From: Anthopleura xanthogrammica
Taxonomy: Eukaryota; Cnidaria; Anthozoa; Actiniaria; Actiniidae
NCBI GenBank assembly: GCA_964019055.1
Contig: OZ025211.1
Location: 7,752,400 to 7,816,399, forward strand
Length of the DNA stretch: 64,000 nucleotides
Direction of reading: 5' to 3'
The position numbers and the translations under genes are program-made. This document shows, piece after piece, positions 34,401 to 46,710 of the stretch (position 1 is the stretch's first letter; every line of letters begins with the position of its first letter). The notes under the pieces were generated by a model. The model was not told where the DNA came from and searched no databases. It was given only the letters and a program-made list of their open reading frames with translations.

Positions 34401-35255
34401 TCAGTTTTGCTTATCTCTTTATCTTCATTATACATCCATAATTTTTTTTGCTATTGAACACGTACTATTGTTGCTGCTGCTGTTCCTGTCCTTTCTCAAT
34501 TGTTGTCACTCAGTTTTGCATACCATTTTTATCTTGTTTGTTTATTTTTACTTTAATATTTTTCCCTCGAGCGATTTACGATAAAAATAGCGCCACTCTG
34601 GCGATTCCAAATCCAGGCGCACAATGCACTCTTTGTCAAGTCGTCAGTGAAATGAAAATTTATGATTTCAAATTCCGGCCTTCCACTTACAGCGAAAAAC
34701 ATATACTAGGTATATGATAGTTTTATGGTTCTTCATATCACTCGTAGAGGTTTAATTGCCATGTTTAGTTCTCAACTTGGATCAACGAAATATCAGGAGG
34801 TATGACTAAATAATGATCCGGCTAGTTAGTCTAAACATGTGCGAGTCAATGCACTGATCTTGAAGAAACTATTGAATAGAAATAATTAGAATTGAAACTG
34901 CGAAAAGCAAATTTACTGAATATGATTGTAGAAAAGATAAAATTTGATTAGCTGCTTCATTTTTTGACATGAGGGTCTTTTAAAATCAGAGCCGCTTTGC
35001 CCTGGAGAAACATTCGCTGGACAGGCCAGCTCCTGGCTGACAAACCTTGTCATTCTTTTGCAAATACTCTTCAGGATGTATGTGACATTTATCATAACAT
35101 TGTGCTTTTACCATGCACACATAACCATTAAGACTACTCACGTACGACTTAAGGTGGCTAATAGAATAATCCATTACCGATGGGGGGGGGGGGGGGGGAC
35201 CTATGGGGAAAGGCGAGGAAGTCGCGAAAATTTACTGAATGCAGATTGGGCCTTT

Positions 35256-35497
35256 TTCGAATTCGTAAAATACTGCTGTGTTCCTTGACTACCGATTCAT
35301 TTACGCAGGGTTAGCCTCGATTTTGTGTAGAATATTCACGCGTTCCAGTGAAGGTCCATGGAATTTCAAAGTGTTTGTATTGTTGAAGTTGCGCATTCTA
35401 CTTTATCGTTGGTATATTTGTGAACGTTTTGACACTGAAATGAGGCTAACCCTGCGTAACTGAGTCTGTAATCAAGCGGTATTTTACCAATTCGAAA
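35256..35497. mobile_element. Foldback MITE
   Basis: GAATTCGTAAAATACTGCTG...TTTACGCAGGGTTAGCCTC is inverted as GAGGCTAACCCTGCGTAAC...CGGTATTTTACCAATTCG. Confidence 0.75.
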
Positions 35498-36682
35498 AAG
35501 GACTATTTTACGGAGCGGGCGACCAAGCAAATGTACTTGAAAGAATTTGCATTTAAACTGGCATGTAGCGTGTAGGTGAAAATGTTTTTGTATAACAATA
35601 ATAATACGAATACGAACACCCGTGTTTATTTTGAAATGTTTCCACATTTTCATAAAGAAAAAAGGACCCAGTCACGATTTTTTATTGCTTTCCATAGACA
35701 GAAACAAACAATATTTTTTATAAATCTCACGCTCTCTTTAATTTTGCTCTCAATGTTTTTCATTTTTTTCCGTTTCTTTCGTTCCATTTCCTTCCCCCTC
35801 CCATCCCCTGTTAGTTCTCGCCTTGCTCTCTCTGTCATCCTCTCCTCTCCTTCCCTCAGGACCTAGGTTTATCATATTTGTACACGCATTGTACATAAAT
35901 TAACACTTTATGTCAAATACCTGCATTAGCGTGCCCAATCATCTGTGATTAGATCGGCCCATCTCTTCACTTCACTTGGTTCGCTCAACGAAGAAAGAAA
36001 TAGGTAACTCTATTCGCAATTTACTTCAAGAAACGAAGGACTATCAGAACAAGAAGTATCCTAAAGTAAGTTCCTGCTAACACCTAGCTCACTCACTAGA
36101 CGAATACAAGAAGGGTTGGACTTTGATGAATTGCAAATCTGGCGCACTTGCTTCGCGGGTTTATTTAAAGTCCTCATCATAAGCTAACGAAATTTTAGCG
36201 GTCTATATACTGTGCTACAAACCTCTACCTAAAATAATACAAAAGTGCCTATCCAACCTTAAAAAAATCTTAGAAGTTAGCTTCTACGTGGTCTTTTAAG
36301 GTTTTTTTTTTCTTGACTTTAAGTTCATTTATAAGAATACATTTGTTTGTTTTCGAAAAGACATCACTTATTCATCAGGGATAATGTTCATAATCTAAAG
36401 TGCTTTTTGTGTATTGAAAAAAATGAAAAATAGGAAATCAATAACTAGACAAAAATAGCCAATACTCTTATTTCTGCATCCATTTATCTTGTGCCTCTTA
36501 AAAACTCCTTTTACGATACTAAAAATCGCTTCAAGTTATAAAATGCTGAAGAAAACAAAAGAAGAATTAGTGAATATATTTTTAATAGTATTTGAAATAA
36601 CTTACTTAAGTTCAATTTGTGTAGCAAGTAACAAATATTGGAAAGTCAGCGAAGTATAATAATGAATATTGAGTGATACAAT

Positions 36683-36900
36683 GCATCTTTGAAGAAGTCA
36701 AGCCCCCCCAAAAAGCACGTTCACTAGACTGCAGTAAAAATAATTTTACAGCCAGAAAATTAAAATAATAAAAAAATCACCGCATCTTTAGAAGCCAAGC
36801 CCCCCAAAAAAGCATGTTCACTAGACTACAGTAAAAATAATTTTACAGCCAGAAAATTAAAATAATAAAACAATCAATGCATCTTTGAAGAACTCTAGAC
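36683..36900. repeat. Minisatellite, about 98-bp unit, 2-3 copies
   Basis: GCATCTTTGAAGAAGTCAAG-type starts at 36683, 36782 and 36879. The repeated CAGCCAGAAAATTAAAATAA block is followed by a decayed third copy to about 36996. Confidence 0.85.
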
Positions 36901-37309
36901 AAAAAAGGTAAAAAACAAAACGAAAATAAAAATAAAACAGAACAGTCAAGTAAAAGAAAGTTTTGAGTCAGAAAATTAAAACAATAAAAATCAAAAGGGT
37001 GATATATTTCAATTTGGAGAAATTTAAAAAACAATATCGTATTCTCAGAGTCAAAAACACAGAAGTTGACAGTGAACAACTGCATCACATCCTTTGGCTT
37101 TTCAAATTATTTGACAAGATATGGAATCGTACAAATTACATGTCTGCTTGAAAGCGAATTGATAACTCAAGTAATGTGCTGCCTATCGTAATAGTGATCT
37201 GACCATGATATTAATACTGATATGTATGTACTTTAAGAACAGTCTAGTATAGCATGCTCATCCAACAGCTTGTATGTCCTAAGGGGTTCGAATTATTGTT
37301 CATTTTTCT

Positions 37310-38240
37310 GAGATCATTTTTCTGATATAGAATACGGTAGACCATGGCGATGGTGTTGCTACTAAACTGCTTAATTCCTGAGAACGCCCTGTCATGATCA
37401 TCTCACCAATTTTTATTATTTTATTAAAGGATTTGAATGAAATCTTGCTCATTGTAATATTATTTTCTTACTATAGAATTTCATACTTCCTTGTTGCTGG
37501 AAATTTCTCTTTCATTTTAAGAAATTTTTTTTAAAGGGTATGGAATTTCTTAAAAACATTTAAGGTTATTTTCCTGATATATAGGATTCCATAGTCGTGA
37601 GAAAACCTAAACTATGACCATGAGCCTATCTTGAATTGGCTGGAAATTTGTACTCTTAAGAACAGTTTTTTTAAAAGGATATGTTCATAGGAATCTTTTT
37701 AATTTTTTAAAAATTATTTTCCTGATATAGGATTCCATAGTCGTGAGAAAACCTAAACTATGACCATGAGCCTATCTTGAATTGGCTGGAAATTTGTACT
37801 TTTAAGAACAGTTTTTTTTAAAGGATATGAATTCTTTTTAATTTTTAAAAAATTATTTTCCTGATATAGGATTTTATAGTCGTGAGAAAACCTAAACTAT
37901 GACCATGAGCCTCTTGAATTGCTGTAAATGATTGGTCCTTTTCAGAACAGGGTCATGTTCCTTTTAAGAAGAATTTCTTGAAGGGTATGAAATCTCTTAA
38001 AACTTATTATAAGATTAAATTATTTTCCTGATATAGAACTCCATCGATCATTCGTGAGAAAATTTAAATCAACATCCTTGTTGCTGGAATGTCATCCTTT
38101 TAAGAGCAGAGTATCATGATCATCTAACCTGTTTTGGTGAGTATTGTCCTATGGATTATAAAATCTCAGGTCCATTCTAAGATTATTTCCATGATATAGA
38201 ATATAGTACAATAGAACTGAAAAACACCATGACCATGTAT
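37310..38240. repeat. Degenerate minisatellite, about 140-167-bp unit, roughly 6 copies
   Basis: CCTGATATAGGATTCCATAG AND variants recur at 37573, 37721, 37860 and 38027, with weaker copies at 37317 and 38189. The two central copies share GTCGTGAGAAAACCTAAACT nearly unchanged. Confidence 0.8.
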
Positions 38241-38518
38241 TGTTATTGCAACTTTGTTCTTTTAATAAGAGGCTATCAGCGATCATCTCTGCACCAACTT
38301 CGATGTTACTCGCCTAAGGGTATGAATATATTTTTCATTTTAAGAGAAGTTTAGAGCCGGATGTCAATACTGAAATTTGTGTGCGAAAAAGACGTCTGAT
38401 TACAACAGTCAGTGTAAGATAAGATTTCTTATTGACATTGCTTGATGGTATTTACTAGCCAGTCGAGAAAATTCGGCGTTATTCTTGGAGACTCCGGAAA
38501 AAAATCTCTCTCATAGAC

Positions 38519-38781
38519 ACAGGGGCGTAGCGAGAACCTAGGTTCTGGGGGGGCACCTCCGCCAAATATCGTCGAAGCCAAAAAAAAAAAAAAAAAAAAA
38601 AAACCCGCGATATTTGCGACGAAATAGCGAATAAAACTTTCTCTACAAATAGTGGGGGCACGCAGTACCAAAAAAGGCCAAAAAGTCCAAAACATAGGTA
38701 AACAAACAAACAATTACCTAATTACCAAAATTTTTTGGGGGGCCACGTGCCCCTCGTGCCCCCTCCCTACGCTACTGCTCA
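38519..38781. mobile_element. hAT-like MITE with CAGGGGCGTAGC end
   Basis: CAGGGGCGTAGCGAGAA at the left and CCCTACGCTACTGCT at the right, with a poly-A run inside. A related end CAGGGGCGTAGCTTCC begins an element at 48803. Confidence 0.55.
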
Positions 38782-39827
38782 TACATATCTCTGTCTTTCT
38801 ATTCATAACTCTCATTTCTTCTATTTTTGCGCGTCACCGGATCTTTAATCATATCTTGGAGTCTTGACGCGCGCAACTCGAGGGTGGTAATCGTTGAAGA
38901 GTTTAACGGGACTGATTGTGTATATCGGACTACGGATCTAACATCGGTTTTCCTCTCATATAACGAGATGTTTGATGGTGTTTTTGTTCAAAGACATATT
39001 CAAAGACTAATTCGCATCAGATTGGAGTGGCAATCCATTCGTTGAAAGAGTTGCGACTTCTGATATTTTTCGCTTGGTGCTGAATCCAGTGAATCAGTGT
39101 TGAGTACTTTAGAGGTATTGGGAAGTATGTAGAACTATGTTATTCTATACCATTAACCATTTTGAAATTCATAATCTAAAAAATGTAAGTTTTCCATTTT
39201 TCCCCTTTTCAAAAGTATTTGAATATTGCTGCTGTTTTGTAAAGTGAGTGTCGGACCGAGAGACTTCGTGCCGATTATCTCTTTAATATAGCGTCTACTC
39301 ATATTGATTTAGTATGTAATCAGATTGATATGTCCGAAGGGCAATATGAATGAGCCTATAGCAGAACACACACAGGAAAGGAATGAATAGTTGATTTCAA
39401 AATGCTGTCTCGTTCTGTTTTGAATTTGTAAAAAAAAATTAGGAAAATGGCCAGAAAGAATCACGTACGCTTCTGCGGTACACGAAACACGAACAAAATA
39501 ACCGGGCGAAAAGGGAAAAAAATCCGAGTTTTTTATTGCCAACATTGATGTCAGGTATATGTAGATAATTAACAATGATGAGGAGGAGGAGGGGGGGGGG
39601 GACGACGACGACGAGGATGTTAATGCAACCTTCTATAGAATTGTGATTTTATAATATTTTATTGTGATATTCTATTAGGTTAGAAAAACATTTTTTGATG
39701 CATCTTGATGATAAGGATGTGAGAATAATATCCCCGAGACCTTGAAATGCCGGGTTGACAACCGGCGGGGTATAGTCTTCTGTCTCACGGATATTACTCT
39801 GGTCAGGCTAGAGTAGATCCGATGGCG

Positions 39828-41300
39828 CAATCATACGCACCTCATCTAGAACAACTATCATACGTTCCTCACATTGAACACGACCTACACCAAACACGCC
39901 ACACCCTCAATCATACGCACCTTACATATAATAACTATCATAAGCACCTCACATAGAACACGACCTACACCAAACACGCCACACCCTCAATCATACGCAC
40001 CTCATCTAGAACAACTATCATAAGCACCTCACATAGAACACGACCTACACCAAACACGCCACACCCTCAATCATACGCACCTCATCTAGAACAACTATCA
40101 TAAGCACCTCACATAGAACACGACCTACACCAAACACGCCACACCCTCAATCATACGCACCTCATCTAGAACAACTATCATAAGCACCTCACATAGAACA
40201 CGACCTACACCAAACACGCCACATCCTCAATCATACGCACCTCATCTAGAACAACTATCATAAGCACCTCACATAGAACACGACCTACACCAAACACGCC
40301 ACACCCTCAATCATACGCACCTCATCTAGAACAACTATCATAAGCACCTCACATAGAACACGACCTACACCAAACACGCCACACCCTCAATCATACGCAC
40401 CTCATCTAGAACAACTATCATAAGCACCTCACATAGAACACGACCTACACCAAACACGCCACATCCTCAATCATACGCACCTCATCTAGAACAACTATCA
40501 TAAGCACCTCACATAGAACACGACCTACACCAAACACGCCACATCCTCAATCATACGCACCTCATCTAGAACAACTATCATAAGCACCTCACATAGAACA
40601 CGACCTACACCAAACACGCCACACCCTCAATCATACGCACCTCATCTAGAACAACTATCATAAGCACCTCACACAGAACACGACCTACACCAAACACGCC
40701 ACACCCTCAATCATACGCACCTCATCTAGAACAACTATCATAAGCACCTCACATAGAACACGACCTACACCAAACACGCCACATCCTCAATCATACGCAC
40801 CTCATCTAGAACAACTATCATAAGCACCTCACATAGAACACGACCTACACCAAACACGCCACACCCTCAATCTACGCACCTCATCTAGAACAACTATCAT
40901 AAGCACCTCACATAGAACACGACCTACACCAAACACGCCACATCCTCAATCATACGCACCTCATCTAGAACAACTATCATAAGCACCTCACATAGAACAC
41001 GACCTACACCAAACACGCCACACCCTCAATCATACGCACCTCATCTAGAACAACTATCATAAGCACCTCACATAGAACACGACCTACACCAAACACGCCA
41101 CATCCTCAATCATACGCACCTCATCTAGAACAACTATCATAAGCACCTCACATAGAACACGACCTACACCAAACACGCCACATCCTCAATCATACGCACC
41201 TCATCTAGAACAACTATCATAAGCACCTCACATAGAACACGACCTACACCAAACACGCCACATCCTCAATCATACGCACCTTACATATAATAACTATCAT
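39828..41300. repeat. 80-bp satellite array 1, about 18 copies
   Basis: Unit CTCATCTAGAACAACTATCA TAAGCACCTCACATAGAACA CGACCTACACCAAACACGCC ACACCCTCAATCATACGCAC, starting every 80 bp from 40001 to 40801, then at 40880 after a 1-bp deletion, and on to 41200. Copies differ mainly by ACACCC/ACATCC. A variant start CTTACATATAATAACTATCA marks the second and the last copy. Not a CRISPR: there are no spacers. Confidence 0.97.
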
Positions 41301-41304
41301 AATA

Positions 41305-41525
41305 TCATGATTACCTCGGGATCCATTGTTTCCAGAGGGATGTTTAAGGTCTAACATCCCCCTGGATGAATAGCGATGAGGGATATTTAGTCTAAACATC
41401 CCTCATGAATATAATCATGAGGGATATTTAGACTAAACATCCCTCATGAATATAATCATGAGGGATATTTAGTCTAAATATCCCTCATCACTATTCATGA
41501 GGCAAGGTCCCTCATATGACAATCA
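41305..41525. repeat. Palindromic block between the satellite arrays
   Basis: Repeats of TCATGAGGGATATTTAGTCT and its complement AGACTAAACATCCCTCATGA alternate across the block (41375-41500), so it can fold into several hairpins. Sits where array 1 ends. Confidence 0.8.
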
Positions 41526-41925
41526 CCGGGACCATGGCTGGGTCGCATTGACCCAATCGAAAATTTTGCGCAATGACTCTGGACTGCATACTATTGAACA
41601 CCCCAGCACTTGTGGGACCCATTGAATAATCTTTGCGCATACGTTGACTAGCCGAGAATTTTTCTTACTATTTGTGACGTAATCAAGACGGTTTGAAAAC
41701 ACTTCATTAATACCGCTCTAGGCCAACCAAAGTGAATTAGAATAAAGCACCACGAATGAATGAATGCTGGTTCAATTCGCCATTGTCGCATTTAACAAAG
41801 GCAAATTCCCTTAAGTATGCCGAATATCAACAGCTTTGTAAAACTTTGTAATTTATGCATCGTACGAAAGCTAACACATTTCCTAAGAGCAGTTTTATTC
41901 CTCGGTAATCATAATATTACAAACT

Positions 41926-42084
41926 AATAGCATGAAATTTCAGGTGATTAGTGATTAAATGTCCCCTCAAGCCTCGGGAGGTTTAGTTAAAGTCCCTCCG
42001 CCTTCGGCGTCGGGACTTCAACAAAACCTCCCTCGGCTTTCGGGGACATTTAATCATTAATCACCCTCAAGTCATGCTATTACT
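41926..42084. mobile_element. Foldback MITE between the satellite arrays
   Basis: TAGCATGAAATTTCAGGTGA...GATTAAATGTCCCCTCAAGC...CTCCGCC is inverted as GGCGTCGGGACTTC...GGGGACATTTAATCATTAAT...GTCATGCTATTA. Confidence 0.8.
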
Positions 42085-42086
42085 TA

Positions 42087-42758
42087 TAATAAGCACCTCA
42101 CATAGAACACGACCTATACACCAAACACGCCACACCCTCAATCATACGCACCTCATCTAGAACAACTATCATAAGCACCTCACATAGAACACGACCTATA
42201 CACCAAACACGCCACACCCTCAATCATACGCACCTCATCTAGAACAACTATCATAAGCACCTCACATAGAACACGACCTACACCAAACACGCCACACCCT
42301 CAATCATACGCACCTCATCTAGAACAACTATCATAAGCACCTCACATAGAACACGACCTATACACCAAACAAGCCACATCCTCAATCATACGCACCTCAT
42401 CTAGAACAACTATCATACGCACCTCACATAGAACACGACCTACACCAAACAAGCCACATCCTCAATCATACGCACCTCATCTAGAACAACTATCATACGC
42501 ACCTCACATAGAACACGACCTACACCAAACAAGCCACACCCTCAATCATACGCACCTCATCTAGAACAACTATCATAAGCACCTCACATAGAACACGACC
42601 TACACCAAACAAGCCACACCCTCAATCATACGCACCTCATCTAGAACAACTATCATAAGCACCTCACATAGAACACGACCTACACCAAACACGCCACATC
42701 CTCAATCATACGCAAGTTACATATAATAACTATCATAAGCACCTCACATAGAACACAG
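42087..42758. repeat. 80/82-bp satellite array 2, about 9 copies
   Basis: Same unit as array 1; three to four copies carry a TATACACC version (82 bp) and several read AAGCC for ACGCC. The last copy again has the TTACATATAATAACTATCA variant seen at the ends of array 1. Confidence 0.95.
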
Positions 42759-42921
42759 CAATCGCGCTAACCACACCTAAAACACCTATTGGCAACACCT
42801 TTCGCTTGCACCAACCAAAATCTTATAACTGAACTAATCTTCAATAAAATCAGGAGAGAGAATATGCAGCGAAGACCTATGACAATTACCCTGTTGGCAA
42901 ACTCTCGCTTTAATCCGCTTT

Positions 42922-43154
42922 AGACTGATTCATCATGCATCAGGGTGACGCGAACGTCAAATACGACGGCGCGAGCGCATTTTTTCGTGCAAATTTTTTT
43001 GTCTTCAATGAGGTTGACGTCCTCAACAGAACGGCATTTGCAGCGTTTACACTTCCTGTTGAAGACGTCAACCTCTTTGAGGACGGCGCGCGCACGAAAA
43101 AAATGCGCTTGCGCCGTCGTATTTGACGTTCGCGTCCTGATGCTAAATCAGTCT
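42922..43154. mobile_element. Foldback MITE, 233 bp
   Basis: AGACTGATT...CATCAGGGTGACGCGAACGTC...GAGGTTGACGTCCTCAACAG is inverted as GTTGAAGACGTCAACCTC...GACGTTCGCGTCCTGATGC...AATCAGTCT. Confidence 0.85.
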
Positions 43155-44535
43155 TTTCTCTTGCTTGGGGGGGGGGGGGGGGGGGGGGGACAGGATTAAA
43201 GGGAGACTTTGCCAGCGGGGTAGATGCCATTGTAAACGTGATATGACTTTTCAGCGCTGTTATCTGCGCTTCCGATAAAACCCATCAAATGCGTAAAGAT
43301 ATTATAACCAAATTTGATAATCCTTACATGACACCGAGGAACTATCACGCGAGAAACCCCGGAACCGGGGGACTCCAATATGAAAAGGGCGGGGATGCTG
43401 GTCGTACCTTTCAGGGGTTAACTTCGTTATTTGTACCTTTTAGGATGTTCAAACGAAAAACTAATTAAAATAAGTAAAATTAGCGTCATCTGGGGTGAAA
43501 TTTTCGAATTTTTATGACCATGAGAACGACATTTTGGTACATTTTAGGGGTCATTTTCAAAATTTCCGACGAGAATCCCCACCCTTCTATATATGGGAGT
43601 CCCCCCCCCCCCCCCCGACGGTCGAGAAACTTCTACAGCTAATCTGACTTTCATGAGCTTGAAATCCGCAGGAAGCTTTTATCATTTTAAAGTGTGTGAA
43701 TTTATCAATCCGTACATTTGTGTTCAATCACTATTAATCAGGCTGTGCCAGACAATAGCTGCAGGGGGAATTGGAGTGTACCCATTTTACGGCACGTTTC
43801 ACGTTTCAAAAACTAAAAATGTCACTGTACAAACATTGCTAATGCAGAATAAAGACAGGAATAGATAGGAATAACAATTGGAAATGTGACAGAAACAAAA
43901 ACGAACAATGCAAGCAAGAAAAGAAGATTTTGAAAAACGGAAAAAGTGCAAGAAAAAGCTTTATAAAAAGCAAGTTGCACGTCTCACAAATAAGAAAAAT
44001 AAAATAACAATATACAAGCAAGAAAAGGCAACTTTGAAAACTCGGTGATATACAAAAAGCTCGTTACAAAAAAGTTTCATGCAAAGCAAGTTTTACAGCT
44101 TTTACGTTTTTTAAAAGTTCTACCCGAGGCTATTCATAGGAAACGTGAGATCCACGACTACATATTAACTATAATTTGTTATCGTATCCTGTTTTTCCAT
44201 GTATTTTTTTTTTGTTCGCTCAAGAAATCCAAGCCGGTTTTTAATTGTTAAGTTCGGCTTTAAAGTTGGTTGTTTTATTAATTTTAACAGAAAGCAAGTG
44301 AGATTTACAAAGACATCTACAAAGAGTGAAAGCTGATCATACCATCTTTACAGAAGCTTAAAGTATTAGAAAAAAAAGGTAAAATGGGACTAGGGCGAAA
44401 GACAATAACAAAAGACAAATATTCATTGTACACAAACCAAGAATAATTTACGACAACAATAACTACAACTATAACAATAACAATAACAACACACAGCTAT
44501 ATTAATAATGATAATAAGAATATTGATTACAACAA

Positions 44536-44539
44536 TGGA

Positions 44540-44577
<38 letters not shown>

Positions 44578-44634
44578 CAACAACAACAACAATAACAACT
44601 GATATTATTGTATAAAATATTAGATTATTAATTA

Positions 44635-44663
<29 letters not shown>
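44536..44663. repeat. (AAT)n, (AAC)n and (GAT)n microsatellites
   Basis: Adjacent trinucleotide runs: AAT (44538-44573), AAC (44574-44595), GAT (44636-44662). Confidence 0.9.
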
Positions 44664-44665
<2 letters not shown>

Positions 44666-44730
44666 AATATTATTGTTGTTATTATTCTTCTTCTTATTTT
44701 TTGAATTCTATAAATAATATATATATACTA

Positions 44731-44890
44731 GTTATACAATGGTTTCGAGTGGCATACCGTGGAATATCCCACGAGTCACTTGTAGTTTCTAGTATACACA
44801 CGAGCCTTTAGGCGAGTGTGTATACAAAGAAAATGCAAGTGACGAGTGGGATATCCATGGTATGCTACGAGAAACCATTGTATAACCATT
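44731..44890. mobile_element. Foldback MITE
   Basis: AGTTATACAATGGTTTCGAG...GTGGAATATCCCACGAGTCA is inverted as TGACGAGTGGGATATCCATG...ACCATTGTATAACC. The loop carries a second hairpin, GTATACACACGAGCC...GGCGAGTGTGTATAC. Confidence 0.85.
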
Positions 44891-45072
44891 TTTTATTATA
44901 TGAAATAGAGTGTGATATTGAGTGACATCAAAATGATAAAATTGATATCCCCACTCCCACCAGTGGCCAGTGGGTATACGATTTATATCAACACTGGTGG
45001 TGTCAAATTTCGACTTTTTTTTCAGCAAGTCTCAAATTCTCCATTATTTTTCATTGAAGATTTCATATAATA

Positions 45073-45187
45073 AACAGAACATTACATGGCCGCTTGGAGA
45101 TACGAATTTTATCTTCTCGTGCTGATATTATGATAACATCAACACTCGAAGATAAAATTTGTATCTCCGCGCGACCATGTAATATCC
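45073..45187. mobile_element. Foldback MITE
   Basis: ACATTACATGGCCGCTTGGA GATACGAATTTTATCTTC is inverted as GAAGATAAAATTTGTATCTC CGCGCGACCATGTAAT. It is followed at 45190-45325 by another inverted pair, TCCCACACCATAGAAAATAC...GTATTTTCTATGGCGTGGGA. Confidence 0.8.
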
Positions 45188-46407
45188 TATATATCCCACA
45201 CCATAGAAAATACAAATGCGTAGATTCAACCTGCAGTGCATGATGGGAAGGAAGAGTGAAATACCGACGAATATACAACAGCTTTCCTGCTTTCTGATTG
45301 GCTGTATTTTCTATGGCGTGGGATAAATTTTCGATATTCATTTTATGATTTTTTTTACGCTTTAGTCACGAAAACCCTCGATTCCATATAGCGGCAATAT
45401 TCCTAAATACCTTAATGGTTTAAATGACTAATTCAGCTAAAATGACTAAAGTGAGGTATCATAACTAAAATCCCAGACAAAACAAAAGTTCCGTTGGTCT
45501 TCAGACTAAAGACTCTTAGTGAAAGCATCAGATTATAGAATGCTCTTTAAGATAGCAATAATTGATGTTTTGGTAGGGGGGAAATCATGGAAGCCAGAAA
45601 AATGGGGGCCATTAGAATTTGTTAATAACCAGGATTGAATACAGATTGAAATGAAATAGAAACTCCGAAGATGGATAAAAAAGTGCCTTAAAGTTCTAAA
45701 GTACTCAAATACTAAAAGTCGATCCTTTTTATGTCTTTCCGAGGTTGTGCAGAAAACTAGCAACGAGTAGAACGCGCGCTGAATCATGGGGGTATTTTAG
45801 GGGACGCCATTTTTGTGACTACTGCCTCAATGGAGGCATAGCCACTATGTCAACTTGTTGTGAGAGTGTCCGTGAGTAAGTCTTTCCACAGGAACCCCAA
45901 AGGAAGCAGGTAGTCCAATTTTCAGACAATTACTCGGAACCAATCAAATCCTATGAAAATTTTCCGATAGTTTTTCGTGACATATTTCGGCTATTTTCGT
46001 GTCCTTTTGTCTGGCGCTCGACTTGTTATCGATTTAGCAAATTGAGGTCACCTTTCTATGGTCTGTACTCTTATCGAACATAGAATGGCGTCAGCAAATG
46101 ATCCAAACTTAAAGCGGAATCACGAACGCAGCGAGTTGAATTGAATTAAATTGAATACTTAGATCGCTTAATTTCTTTATCAAGAAACTACTTTCCTCAT
46201 ATCCATATTATTCTGCAATATTTTAGTTATTTGCAGTAGCCACATGCAGTCATCGACTGCCTATTTTTTAAATGTCGGAAAACTTGGCAAACTCTCTTGA
46301 AAAACAGACCGAAAACCAAAGTAAGTGTGATGAACTAAACTCATGAAATACTAGCTGTAGCATAGTATTAGATGTCAGCTCTAAACTCTGCGCTAACGCC
46401 GGAAGTG

Positions 46408-46710
46408 CAATCTGCGCACTTTCGTCTATAGCCCATCTGTTCGATCGATAGGGCTATAACAGTTCGATTGATCGTACTCTAACCAAAATACAAAATACAA
46501 TCTGCGCACTTCCGTCCAATAGATCGATTCCATCGTGGTACTCTAACCACTGTGCTTTCAAACTGAGTACAATCTGCTCAGTTCCTGTCAGTTCGCAGGC
46601 CACTTCGATCGATCGACCATATCAACTCCCCCGATAGCACTATACCCTAACTATTGTACTATTAAAGTACAATACGCACTTTTCTGATGACACTTAGATC
46701 AATCGCACCG
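46408..46710. repeat. Degenerate tandem repeat, about 70-100-bp units
   Basis: TGCAATCTGCGCACTT, ACAATCTGCGCACTTCC, ACAATCTGCTCAGTTCC and ACAATACGCACTTTTC begin four decayed units, each with GATCGAT-type motifs and TACTCTAACC. Confidence 0.5.

Noticed and set aside
34448..34717. Possible exon (NPGAQCTLCQVVSEMKIYD...)
   Set aside because: No recognisable family, no partner exons, and the frame begins in a repeat; left out.
39828..42758. CRISPR-like regular repeats
   Set aside because: Units are head-to-tail 80-bp copies without unique spacers, in a eukaryotic genome; this is a satellite.
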